54,717 nt of DNA. Source: an uncultured Rubritalea sp. (GTDB taxonomy: Bacteria > Verrucomicrobiota > Verrucomicrobiia > Verrucomicrobiales > Akkermansiaceae). Position numbers and translations under genes: made by a program. The stretch covers positions 1 to 54,717 of the forward strand of contig CALJOJ010000039.1 in assembly GCA_937981665.1 (NCBI GenBank). The letters are read 5' to 3'. This document shows positions 47,077-54,717 of this stretch, in pieces; the stretch's first letter is position 1; each line of letters begins with the position of its first letter. The notes below the pieces were generated by a model. It had not been told where the DNA came from. It did no database searches and saw only the letters and a list, made by a program, of their open reading frames with translations.

Positions 47077-47880
47077 ATGTTTCTCGAACTCCAAGACGTT
47101 AAGACCCACTTCCCGATCAAAAAAGGAATCCTTATTCAGAAACAAGTCGATGCCGTCAAAGCAGTCGACGGCATCAATCTCTCCATCAAAAAAGGTGAGA
47201 TCCTCGGCCTCGTAGGAGAGTCAGGCTGCGGCAAGTCCACTCTCTCCCGCACCATCATGCAGCTCATCCCTGCCACCTCTGGCAACATCATCTTAGAAGA
47301 AGAGAATCTCACCAAGCTCAGCTCCAGCCAGGTCCGTCACCGCCGCCTAGACTTTCAGATGATCTTTCAGGACCCCTACGCCTCACTTAACCCGAGGATG
47401 ACCATCTACTCTACGCTCGCTGAAGCCCTCGCTCAGCGTAAGCCTGAGCTAAAGAATAATAAATCACTCATGATCGATGCCGTCGTCGCCCTGATGGAAC
47501 GCGTGGGCCTGAACCCATCTTTCATGAAGAAGTACCCACATGAGTTCTCTGGTGGTCAGCGTCAGCGCATCGCCATAGCACGCGCCCTTGCACCAGAACC
47601 TAAGCTCATCATAGCAGACGAGCCCGTCTCAGCACTCGATGTATCCATCCAGTCCCAGATTCTTAACCTCCTCATAGAGCTCAGAGATCAGCTAAACCTC
47701 ACCATGATCTTCATCTCCCACGACCTCTCCGTAGTTCGCTACATCGCCGACAACATCGCCGTCATGTACAAAGGAAAAATAGTAGAATACGGTGAGTCCG
47801 AGCAGCTCTTCAACAGCCCTCAACACGACTACACCAAACAACTACTAGACGCGATTCCACACATGGAATCCGTTAGCTAG
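47077..47880 (+). CDS. Oligopeptide/dipeptide ABC transporter ATP-binding protein (OppF/DppF-like)
   Basis: 267 residues with Walker A GESGCGKSTLSR (about 48), the long QMIFQDPYASLNPRMT loop typical of Opp/Dpp ATPases, signature FSGGQRQRIAIARA (about 149), Walker B LIIADEPVSALDVS, and the switch HisSHDLSVVRYIAD. The C-terminal extension, SEQLFNSPQHDYTKQLLDAI, is the subfamily hallmark. No permease or binding protein gene is adjacent, so it works with distant partners or is an orphan. It is 69 bases after proS. Confidence 0.9.
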   Translation: MFLELQDVKTHFPIKKGILIQKQVDAVKAVDGINLSIKKGEILGLVGESGCGKSTLSRTIMQLIPATSGNIILEEENLTKLSSSQVRHRRLDFQMIFQDPYASLNPRMTIYSTLAEALAQRKPELKNNKSLMIDAVVALMERVGLNPSFMKKYPHEFSGGQRQRIAIARALAPEPKLIIADEPVSALDVSIQSQILNLLIELRDQLNLTMIFISHDLSVVRYIADNIAVMYKGKIVEYGESEQLFNSPQHDYTKQLLDAIPHMESVS

Positions 47881-47916
47881 GGCAAAATATACGATAAGTC
47901 AGCCAGATCAACCAAG

Positions 47917-49095
47917 CTACTGCTTTAGCAATATCTTTTCTCTGTCTTTATTCACCTTACGGCTGATCCAGCATAGCACGATAGCTGATAGAGTTATCAA
48001 GATAACTAATACTTGTAGATAATCTATCAGTGGCATTTTGCCACCCCATAGTTCTTTGATAGACATCGCAGCATTCAGGATAGGCACCCACAAGATCGTC
48101 TTAGTGATTCCGACCCCTGGAATGATACAATACACCAGCGACATCGCCACCACGATCATTAGTAAAGAGGATCTCACATGAGCCTCCTTACTAGACTTCG
48201 CTAAAATGGAGAACGCAAACAAGATAGCCGAGAAAAATATCAGCAACGAGATCAACAAGATAGCTATACCCAGCAGAGAAGTTATCCCCACATCGGCAAC
48301 ACTAAAGCCGGATCCACCGCCATACCCCACTACCATGATCACGATCCCACCAATGGTAGAAAGCACAGAAATCATCCCCATAATAAAAATAAATACCAGC
48401 TTCCCTGCTGCCACCCCCATAAAGCTCCCAGGAGTCACTAACATAGCCTCCAGCGTACCACGCTCCTTCTCGCCAGCACCCGTATCTACAGCCACAGCCA
48501 TACAGCCAGTGAAGGCTAAAAACGTGATGAAGTAAGCACCCATCCCTCCGTATTTATTCCCTGAAACTTCACGAGCAGTCGCGTGATCTTCTCTCCCTAC
48601 TATCTCAATAGGCTTCAGCATATTTTCATTTCCTCCTAGCTGCTTCACTACTTCTAGCTCTCTCATTTTATCCAACAATAAACTCACCCGTTGCATCGCT
48701 AAAGACCCTTGTATCGTCGAAAAATAATGTACAATCACTTTCTTATGCACGTAACCTTTCTTAGGCTCGCTTTCCACCTCTAGAAAAATGTCTATATCAC
48801 CAGATCTCAGTAGTTCATCCTTTTCTGAAAGCTCTGCTGAGAACCACTTTATCTTAACTAAAGTTTCCATTAACTTTGGATTATCAGTTAGGTCATCATC
48901 GCCCCAGCCAGCCACAGCCACCTGCACCACTCTATCCTCCATCTTAGCACTCTGCTTTCGCTCCAGGTCCTTCGTCATTAAGCTCATCGCTGGATAAAAA
49001 CCCAGCGGAACGAGAATCGTAAGTAACAAGGTACGCTTATCCCTAAGCACCTCTCGCACCTCCTTCTTTAAGGATGCCCATATAATAGCTAACAT
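47917..49095 (-). CDS. ABC exporter permease (NatB/ABC-2 type)
   Basis: 392 residues: an N-terminal helix (TLLLTILVPLGFYPAMSLM), a large extracytoplasmic domain to about 180, then five hydrophobic helices beginning at GAYFITFLAFTGCMAVAVD. The GEKERGTLEAMLVTPGS motif (about 209) is characteristic of NatB-like permeases. It overlaps the ATPase gene by 7 bases, and an AAGGAGG site inside that gene lies 7 bases before its ATG. The substrate is unknown; NatAB relatives export sodium or drugs. Confidence 0.88.
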   Translation of the reverse strand: MLAIIWASLKKEVREVLRDKRTLLLTILVPLGFYPAMSLMTKDLERKQSAKMEDRVVQVAVAGWGDDDLTDNPKLMETLVKIKWFSAELSEKDELLRSGDIDIFLEVESEPKKGYVHKKVIVHYFSTIQGSLAMQRVSLLLDKMRELEVVKQLGGNENMLKPIEIVGREDHATAREVSGNKYGGMGAYFITFLAFTGCMAVAVDTGAGEKERGTLEAMLVTPGSFMGVAAGKLVFIFIMGMISVLSTIGGIVIMVVGYGGGSGFSVADVGITSLLGIAILLISLLIFFSAILFAFSILAKSSKEAHVRSSLLMIVVAMSLVYCIIPGVGITKTILWVPILNAAMSIKELWGGKMPLIDYLQVLVILITLSAIVLCWISRKVNKDREKILLKQ

Positions 49096-49883
49096 AACGC
49101 TTCCTCCTTCTCTTTTAATCTCTCTTCAGCTTCCTCTAACAGACTAATAAATTTTTCCTCCATACTCTCACCAGCACCCGCACCTCCATGCTGCTTTAGC
49201 TCCTCTATGGTCCCAGAAAATATCTGCTTCCCCTTATGTAAGATCGTCACATCATCTGCTAGTAATGCTACTTCACCCATAATATGCGTCGAGAACAACA
49301 CCGTCTTACCCGCATCCTTACACGCCCTGACAATATCCATTAACCCCCTGGCAGCCAGTACATCCAGACCAGTCGTCGCCTCATCAAAGATTACCACCTC
49401 TGGATCATGGATCAATGTCCGAGCTATCATGACCCGTTGCTTTTGCCCCATCGAAAGCTTTCCGGTAGCACGATCGATAAATTCTGTTAGCTTAAATTCT
49501 TCTATCATCTGAGAAATCCGCGTTTCTAAGTGCTCATCAGATAACCCCTGTAATGTCCCAAAAAATTCTAAAGTCTCACGGCCGCTCAGTTTCTCATGAA
49601 GACCAGCGCTTCCAGTAAGAAATCCAATCCTCTTCCTCACCTCTTCACTCTGCTTCACACAGTCAAACCCTCCAACGATCAACCCACCTTTATCAGGACT
49701 CATTAACGTAGAAATCATTCTCAGTAGCGTAGTCTTACCGCTACCATTCGGTCCTAGCAGAGCAAACACACGCCCAGGCTCACAGCGAAAGCTCACCCCA
49801 TCCACAGCATGTACATCAGCCTTACCAGTGTTGCCTTTTTTTCCAGTCTTAAATACCTTGCTAACCTGCTTTGACTCGATCAT
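49089..49883 (-). CDS. ABC exporter ATP-binding protein (NatA-like)
   Basis: 264 residues with Walker A LLGPNGSGKTTLLRM (about 42), signature LSMGQKQRVMIART (Met in place of the usual Gly), Walker B VVIFDEATTGLD and switch FSTHIMGEVALLAD. The helical region after Walker A fits NatA-type ATPases of ABC-2 exporters. A short Lys/Gly insertion (KKGNTGKAD) precedes the first strand. It is translationally coupled to the permease. Confidence 0.9.
   Translation of the reverse strand: MIESKQVSKVFKTGKKGNTGKADVHAVDGVSFRCEPGRVFALLGPNGSGKTTLLRMISTLMSPDKGGLIVGGFDCVKQSEEVRKRIGFLTGSAGLHEKLSGRETLEFFGTLQGLSDEHLETRISQMIEEFKLTEFIDRATGKLSMGQKQRVMIARTLIHDPEVVIFDEATTGLDVLAARGLMDIVRACKDAGKTVLFSTHIMGEVALLADDVTILHKGKQIFSGTIEELKQHGGAGAGESMEEKFISLLEEAEERLKEKEEALC
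49103..49109 (-). promoter_or_regulatory. Shine-Dalgarno for the NatB-like start
   Basis: AAGGAGG on the minus strand, 7 bases before the ATG, inside the end of the ATPase gene. It is one of only two canonical sites seen. Confidence 0.75.
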
Positions 49884-49942
49884 TGATCTTTAAGCTAGCC
49901 ATAAATCATAGTTTGCCAACTTCATAACTCACGAATACTCAC

Positions 49943-49977
49943 AAAAAAAAAAGAGAAGCACCCGAAGGTACTTCTCT
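49943..49977 (-). terminator. Terminator after the EF-hand gene
   Basis: On the minus strand AGAGAAGTACC pairs with GGTGCTTCTCT (one mismatch, loop TTCG), followed by ten T residues. Confidence 0.92.
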
Positions 49978-50049
49978 GAAATTTCTAACTAATTAATTAG
50001 CTGAGGTATCAACAATCAGTGAATAAATTCCTTCACCGACTGCCTCACA

Positions 50050-50877
50050 TTACTCATCTGAATCGTCTTCTTCGTCATCAGAGTCGTCGCCTTTCTTGCA
50101 ACCACCTTTTTTGCAGCCACCCTTCTTACTGTGGAAGAATGGTCGGTTCTCTCTAAGCCAGTCACCAGCGGCTTTACGCTCTTCGCCTTCTAACTCACCG
50201 CTGTTGTCAGAATCGAAGTTATCAAGAAGATTCTGCTTCTCAGCTTCACGAGCTTCTTTGCGCTCTTCCTCTGAAAGCTCGCCATCACCATCTGCATCAT
50301 ATTTTCTGAGCATCTCTGTCTTGAATGCTTCGCGATCAGCTTTTTGCTCCTCTTTGAAAACATCTTTCTCTTCTTCAGAAAGCTCGCCATCACCGTCAGT
50401 GTCGTATTTCTCTAGGAATGCAGCCTTACGCTCTTCATGCTCAGCCTTACGCTCTTCATGCTTAGCTTTCATTGCTTCCTTAGCTGCTTCCTTCTCTTCA
50501 TCAGAGAGCTCGCCGTCACCGTCAGCATCAAATTCTTCAAGGATTCTCTCCTTCATTCCTTCGCCACCATGACCACCCCTAGGTCCGCCATGACCACCTC
50601 TTCGGCCACTACCCATCTTCTCACGAAATGCTTTCTTTTCTTCATCGGAAATTTCACCATCACCGTCAGTGTCGATCTCATCCATATGCTTAGCGATGAA
50701 TGCTTCCTTAGCAGCCTCTTTCTCTTCTTGAGAAAGTTCGCCGTCACCGTCAGCATCAAACTTCTCCAGCATAGCTTCGTGATGCTTTTTCCCTCTGTGC
50801 TCACCTGGCTTAGCCATAGCAAGACCTGACATCCCAAATAGGGCGACCGATGTTGTTATAATTACTGTTCTTTTCAT
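50050..50877 (-). CDS. Secreted six-EF-hand acidic protein
   Basis: 275 residues with a signal peptide (about 1-22). Six calcium-loop motifs of the form D-x-D-x-D/N-G-x-I/L-S begin at residues 41, 69, 117, 159, 194 and 222; the last is DSDNSGELEGEE. The loops are joined by Lys/Glu-rich helices. A Gly/His-rich linker (about 91-107) lies between loops 2 and 3, and the tail has Lys-Lys-Gly-Gly-Cys repeats and an Asp/Glu run. It should bind several calcium ions outside the cytoplasm, but the partner is unknown. Similar multi-EF-hand proteins are frequent in Planctomycetes and Verrucomicrobia. Confidence 0.85.
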   Translation of the reverse strand: MKRTVIITTSVALFGMSGLAMAKPGEHRGKKHHEAMLEKFDADGDGELSQEEKEAAKEAFIAKHMDEIDTDGDGEISDEEKKAFREKMGSGRRGGHGGPRGGHGGEGMKERILEEFDADGDGELSDEEKEAAKEAMKAKHEERKAEHEERKAAFLEKYDTDGDGELSEEEKDVFKEEQKADREAFKTEMLRKYDADGDGELSEEERKEAREAEKQNLLDNFDSDNSGELEGEERKAAGDWLRENRPFFHSKKGGCKKGGCKKGDDSDDEEDDSDE

Positions 50878-51165
50878 AATATTTTATTGGTTACATTTCT
50901 TCTTTTTCCAGCATTTAAAATGCTACAATTATCCTCTTACATAAGTATTAACTGCCTCTCTCAAGATTAGTTGTAACTTTTTTAATAATAAGTATGTTTT
51001 CTCCTCAAGAACATTATCGCACAAATAAAAAACATCTCAAAAAAACATAAATGCTTATTAATTAAACACTTACAATAAAATAAAACCGACAAAATATCAT
51101 ACCATTGAACTATTCATTATTTCTAGAGTAACTACAGCCAGCAGTAAAAGCCGCTGCTGACTATT

Positions 51166-53160
51166 CTAATGATAATAACTCTCCTCCGAGATCACCTTAA
51201 ATCCACTTTCCCCTTCAGCTTTCCAACTCATAAGCATACTATTCTCAACAGACACAGCCTTCTCTAAGAACAATGTGAATGGGTGCATCCCAGCTTGTAA
51301 GCTCAATGTATTATCATTCTGATAAGCCTCCTCAGATGCTCTATCAAGCACATTAATATGGTGAACACGGATCATCCCCTTGACTCCAGCAGGAAGATCG
51401 AACGTGTACTTACCTGCCGTATCTACCTTGATGAAACCTTGCAGCTTAAAGCCACTCTGAGAAACATAACTCATAGATTCTCCAACTGCTGGCACAAGCT
51501 TAAGCCCTTGCTTTAAGTCAGCCTGCTTTACGCTAACCGCTGCTATTTTCACATCATCATAAGGGCGTGCGGCCGAGCTATTCTTATGGTGATGACGTGA
51601 CACCGCGTCTAGCCAGTGCTGCTGGGTAGGTACTCCATCCTGCCCTGCTATATTATTAGCCTCACTAGGATCTTGAGTCAGATCAAACACCATGAAAGCA
51701 TCTTTCGCATCTCTCACGTTATAGCGGATCGCCTTATACTTACCCTGCCTAATGACCTGCATCTCTCCACGCTTCATTCCTCCTCTACCTTTAGTAAAAT
51801 AATTATATTTTGGAGTCTTCTTATTATTAAAGTACTCAACATAAATCTCGGACCCTTTCTCCGGATCACTTGCTATTTCACCCAAGAGCTGAGGCATCAG
51901 TGAGACTCCATCCGCTATTGCTGGCGTCCCTATCTTAGCTGCATCACAGAAAGTAGGCATCCAGTCCTGCATCTGAGACGCTGACTCCATAACGCTACCT
52001 GCCTTCACAACAGCAGGCCATCTGACAATTGCTCCCGGTCGGATCCCTCCCTCCCAGCAGTCACGCTTGATCCCCGTAAAAGGACCAAACGACCTAAAGA
52101 AATCAGGCTTCAGCGCTTCCTTAAGGTAAGACTCTTCCGACGGCCCATGGTCACTAGAAAACACCACTAAAGTATTCTTATCTAACTCAAGATCCTTCAG
52201 CGTCTGCATCACATCTCCAACCGAACTATCAATACGTCTCACAGAAGAAGCATGACGCTTATAGACATTCTTCCAATCCTTGTCTTTATAATCTGGATGA
52301 ATATAAGAATCCGTCAAAGCACTCGCGGTATTTATCATCTTACCTTTCTCCCCTATCCACTGAACACCACCCTTCACGCCAGATCCCTCAGGATAAGGCA
52401 TCGTCGCTATCTGAGTAGCTGCATGTGGCGTGTCATAAGATAGCATGATGAAAAACGGCTGATCATTTTTCTCACTCACATGAGAAATAATAAAGCGCTT
52501 AGTCACAGCAGTGAATAAATCAGTAGTATAGCATCCCTCCAGCTGACCAGATATTTCACTATTTTGCTCCCATAGTTCAGCCTTTCTCTCTGACTGCCCC
52601 TTCCTTTTTGCCTTATCTTTAAAATGAATATTCTCAAACGGATAATGTTCATGACCATCTTTATGAGTCACATAACCTAAAAAATAATCAAACCCACGCT
52701 TCGTAGGATACGCCGGCCATGCATCAGCACCTGTTTCACCATTTTTCTTCTCTCCCTGAAGTCCCCATTTACCAATCAGCGCTGTATTGTAACCAGCTTC
52801 CTGCAAAGTAGACGCCAAAGTAGGCTGATTGGGCAATGCCTTATCAAACTGATTATTCCTTACCGGTGAGTTACCCTGTGACTGTCCCAGAAACAACGTC
52901 GCACGAGATGGAGCGCACACTGGAGCACCCACATAGTGCGCTCGCAGCTGCATTCCCTCATGAGCAAGCTTATCAATATGCGGCGTCTTCATTGACGGTT
53001 CACCCACTGCACGTGAGTTTTGATAAAACACTCCTACATCTCCATATCCTAAGTCATCGCAGAAGAAGAAGATAATATTCGGCCGTTCACTCGCCATACA
53101 AACCTGAGTTAGCATCAAAACTCCAGTAATCCCGAGTAACTTTTTCATGTTAAATTTCAT
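51166..53160 (-). CDS. Secreted sulfatase
   Basis: 664 residues. A signal peptide ends near MASERP (about residue 26). The core begins NIIFFFCDDLGYGDVG (metal-binding Asp-Asp) and has the formylglycine motif C-A-P-S-R at residues 82-86. Cys there needs an anaerobic or FGE-type maturase encoded elsewhere. VFSSDHGPSEE holds later metal ligands. After the core (about residue 540 on) comes a beta-rich extension (SGFKLQGFIKVDTAGKYTFD, then MHPFTLFLEKA) resembling a PA14-type carbohydrate-binding domain. It likely desulfates a polysaccharide such as algal fucan, carrageenan or mucin. An ATG 12 bases later is an alternative start. Confidence 0.93.
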   Translation of the reverse strand: MKFNMKKLLGITGVLMLTQVCMASERPNIIFFFCDDLGYGDVGVFYQNSRAVGEPSMKTPHIDKLAHEGMQLRAHYVGAPVCAPSRATLFLGQSQGNSPVRNNQFDKALPNQPTLASTLQEAGYNTALIGKWGLQGEKKNGETGADAWPAYPTKRGFDYFLGYVTHKDGHEHYPFENIHFKDKAKRKGQSERKAELWEQNSEISGQLEGCYTTDLFTAVTKRFIISHVSEKNDQPFFIMLSYDTPHAATQIATMPYPEGSGVKGGVQWIGEKGKMINTASALTDSYIHPDYKDKDWKNVYKRHASSVRRIDSSVGDVMQTLKDLELDKNTLVVFSSDHGPSEESYLKEALKPDFFRSFGPFTGIKRDCWEGGIRPGAIVRWPAVVKAGSVMESASQMQDWMPTFCDAAKIGTPAIADGVSLMPQLLGEIASDPEKGSEIYVEYFNNKKTPKYNYFTKGRGGMKRGEMQVIRQGKYKAIRYNVRDAKDAFMVFDLTQDPSEANNIAGQDGVPTQQHWLDAVSRHHHKNSSAARPYDDVKIAAVSVKQADLKQGLKLVPAVGESMSYVSQSGFKLQGFIKVDTAGKYTFDLPAGVKGMIRVHHINVLDRASEEAYQNDNTLSLQAGMHPFTLFLEKAVSVENSMLMSWKAEGESGFKVISEESYYH

Positions 53161-53351
53161 AGCTGAATGATCATAAATAAAAACAGCTCAATCAAGTTAA
53201 TATGAAACATCTTACAGGTTCATAGTCCTCCTCCTAAAAGTACCTAAACTATAGCATTCAGACACAAAAATCTATAACACAAATCCATTAACAAAGCTTA
53301 CCTTACATAAACATCACAACCTCCACCCGTTTTTAATGATGGATCTTCACC
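53161..53351. other. A/T-rich intergenic stretch
   Basis: Upstream of the sulfatase no gene is seen; it probably holds the sulfatase promoter. Confidence 0.4.
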
Positions 53352-53561
53352 GAATGGCACGGACTTAAGCGAAAAAAGCTTATTTTATAAGGGTTCTAGA
53401 ATCTAATGGTTTGATGCTATTATTATTCGGTTTAAATGGGCTAGGAAGCTTGAGCAATATTAGAATTGTGGCTTTGATAACTCAGACAAAAGTTAGGACT
53501 GTTCTATACCTTGAAGAATAAGGGGAAATCACCGATGAATGCCCTTAAGTCCGTGCCATTC
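53352..53561. mobile_element. 210-bp element with perfect 18-bp terminal inverted repeats
   Basis: GAATGGCACGGACTTAAG at 53352-53369 is repeated in reverse at 53544-53561. The interior has no intact gene; a stop-terminated plus-strand frame of about 35 codons (with LLLLFGLNGLGS) is all that remains. Size, clean ends and lack of a transposase suggest a MITE or a collapsed insertion sequence. I could not find a clear target duplication at the flanks. Confidence 0.65.
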
Positions 53562-53583
53562 AGGACCCTTTTTTAGTTTCTTA

Positions 53584-54096
53584 TTATGGTTTTCCTTTAT
53601 TCACCGTTAATGTCTTCGACCATGCTACAAATTGATTTGCTAAATCCTCGTATTTTTCATCTGAAATAAAATTTAATCGACTACAAGGAAAACCAGTTGC
53701 ACGATGTAAAGAGTCTAGTTCTATCTCGGATAAAGGTGTTTGATTTTTTTTACTACGTAGTAGAGATAAATCTTTCCGCATGTCAAACTTATGATTATCG
53801 AGTTGAGTCAATATAACACTCAATAAAGCTTCAATATCTTCATCCAAAATCTTAACTTTTTCAATATTAGACGCATACCAGTATGCATAACAAATCAAAT
53901 AGCTCTGTCGAATATCCAGTAAATGTTTATCTAATTCTTGTTTTGTGCTGATATTGTTTAAAAATTCTATTGAACTATGAAAACCTGCATGAAATAAATA
54001 ATTAATAGAGGGTGACGGTTCCTGGACTATCTTATCATCAGCTTTGGTTACACCAAAAAGATAAAATACAATAAGCAAAGTATATTTTTTTTTCAT
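53584..54096 (-). CDS. Secreted protein downstream of an RHS toxin-like gene; possible immunity protein
   Basis: 170 residues counting from the ATG at 54096; a TTG two codons earlier touches the preceding stop. A signal peptide is visible (KKKYTLLIVFYLFGVTKA), so it is exported. The mature part is mostly helical (TKQELDKHLLDIRQSYLICY, VKILDEDIEALLSVILTQ). No family is recognised. It directly follows the C-terminal end of an RHS protein, which is the usual place of an immunity gene. Export would place it in the periplasm, which suits a toxin acting there. Confidence 0.6.
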   Translation of the reverse strand: MKKKYTLLIVFYLFGVTKADDKIVQEPSPSINYLFHAGFHSSIEFLNNISTKQELDKHLLDIRQSYLICYAYWYASNIEKVKILDEDIEALLSVILTQLDNHKFDMRKDLSLLRSKKNQTPLSEIELDSLHRATGFPCSRLNFISDEKYEDLANQFVAWSKTLTVNKGKP

Positions 54097-54102
54097 AATC
54101 AA

Positions 54103-54717
54103 TTATTTATAATTTTTGTAAGAATTGGCATATTTTTCAGCTTTACTAAGTCCTATTTTTATATCTATAGCTAAATCCTTTGCCATAGTAGGCAGTCCAT
54201 AAGTACCTCCGGAACCTATTCCTCCCATCCCTCCTTGTAGATCTTTGGAGTACTTTTCAATTTTACTCCATTTCAAGCTCCCCCCTTTTTTCAAACACTT
54301 ACGATGAAGCCCAATTATCGAAACTCTTACTACGCCTTTCATAGTATTAATACTTCCTATTAGACCTATGCCAGCTTTAATAGCCTTAGCTACCACTTCC
54401 TCTACTATCTTTTTCAAAATATGAACTGCTGCAAGCTTACCAGCAAAAGCCCAATAGCCAGGTATAGCAGCTGTTGTTCCAGGACGAGGAATGCTAGCAA
54501 ACCAATAATCAACGTCACCTTCATTTGTACACTCACCAACTCCAGATCCAACTAAACCATCTCCACCTCCATTTTTAGGACATGGTTTTTTGTAGCAATC
54601 CATGCTAAGTTTTGCATTTCTACAATCTGCCGCACAAGCACCATAATTGCTACCACATTGATCATCACATGGCTCACAAGTATACAAGCCTAGATAATCA
54701 AACTGGCCAATAGGATC
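54103..54717 (-). CDS. C-terminal end of an RHS-repeat protein with variable tail (5' end missing)
   Basis: The minus-strand frame is open to the window edge. Its first residues there, DPIGQFDYLGL, fit the DPxGxxDxxGL box that closes RHS-repeat cores, and the variable C-terminal domain follows. That domain (about 190 residues) has a Cys-rich start (CEPCDDQCGSNYGACAADC), Gly-rich segments, and a hydrophobic region (YWAFAGKLAAVHILKKIVEE, then AIKAGIGLIGSI) that could insert in membranes. It ends in NSYKNYK. Such tails are usually secreted toxins in contact- or type VI-dependent competition. The activity cannot be told from sequence alone. Confidence 0.75.
   Translation of the reverse strand, partial: DPIGQFDYLGLYTCEPCDDQCGSNYGACAADCRNAKLSMDCYKKPCPKNGGGDGLVGSGVGECTNEGDVDYWFASIPRPGTTAAIPGYWAFAGKLAAVHILKKIVEEVVAKAIKAGIGLIGSINTMKGVVRVSIIGLHRKCLKKGGSLKWSKIEKYSKDLQGGMGGIGSGGTYGLPTMAKDLAIDIKIGLSKAEKYANSYKNYK

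Noticed and set aside
50096-50829. Ser-rich plus-strand frames opposite the EF-hand gene
   Set aside because: Their composition is the complement of repeated Asp/Glu codons; no independent support.

Overview
The window looks like a chromosomal stretch of a Verrucomicrobiota bacterium, most likely order Verrucomicrobiales (relatives of Akkermansia and Rubritalea). The clues are a DUF1592-family cytochrome paired with a DUF1552 protein, a secreted sulfatase, a PhoD-like phosphatase, and a five-gene block that closely resembles the Akkermansia muciniphila Amuc_1098-Amuc_1102 (type IV pilus-like) cluster. Core genes (gyrA, gyrB, rho, coaE, rnd, proS, lysA, lpd) show that this is chromosome and not a plasmid or prophage. 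Most gene starts lack a Shine-Dalgarno (SD) sequence; the two canonical ones I found both lie inside overlapping gene pairs.

Layout. 1-3848: end of a DUF1592-type cytochrome c protein and its DUF1552 partner. 3971-5347: dihydrolipoyl dehydrogenase. 5467-8286 (-): a 939-residue membrane-anchored coiled-coil protein built from about ten 35-residue repeats. 8433-12580: HEAT-like protein, lysA, a small lipoprotein, two small membrane proteins and a coiled-coil membrane protein. 12797-15314: PhoD-like phosphatase and a SecB-like protein. 15367-17629 (-): pxpABC (5-oxoprolinase). 17770-24938 (+): a probable long transcription unit with a Cys-rich secreted protein, a MacAB/DevBCA-like ABC system (adaptor, ATPase, two permeases), a Cys-containing lipoprotein, a DUF2721 protein, a thioredoxin-like protein interrupted by one in-frame TGA, and a SelW-like protein. 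24996-25670 (-): remnant of a type I restriction hsdR gene. 25980-26690 (-): DUF481 outer-membrane protein. 27109-34375 (-): gyrB, a HaeIII-like restriction enzyme, its methyltransferase, then gyrA. 34523-37632 (-): coaE-rho-rnd. 37764-45067 (-): the pilus-like block. 45487-47880 (+): proS and an oligopeptide-transporter ATPase. 47917-49883 (-): a NatAB-like ABC exporter. 50050-53160 (-): EF-hand protein and sulfatase. 53352-53561: a short element with perfect 18-bp terminal inverted repeats. 53584-54717 (-): C-terminal end of an RHS-repeat protein with a secreted partner.

The most interesting item is the TGA at 24263-24265. It sits exactly where the first cysteine of a thioredoxin CxxC motif should be (U-A-G-C), the frame stays open on both sides, and a hairpin with a GG-starting loop begins at the distance expected of a bacterial SECIS. 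It is followed by a SelW-family gene whose start codon is buried in a long leader hairpin. I read this as an undescribed selenoprotein-containing redox module attached to an efflux system. The second notable item is a GGCC-type restriction-modification system inserted, without gaps, between gyrB and gyrA.
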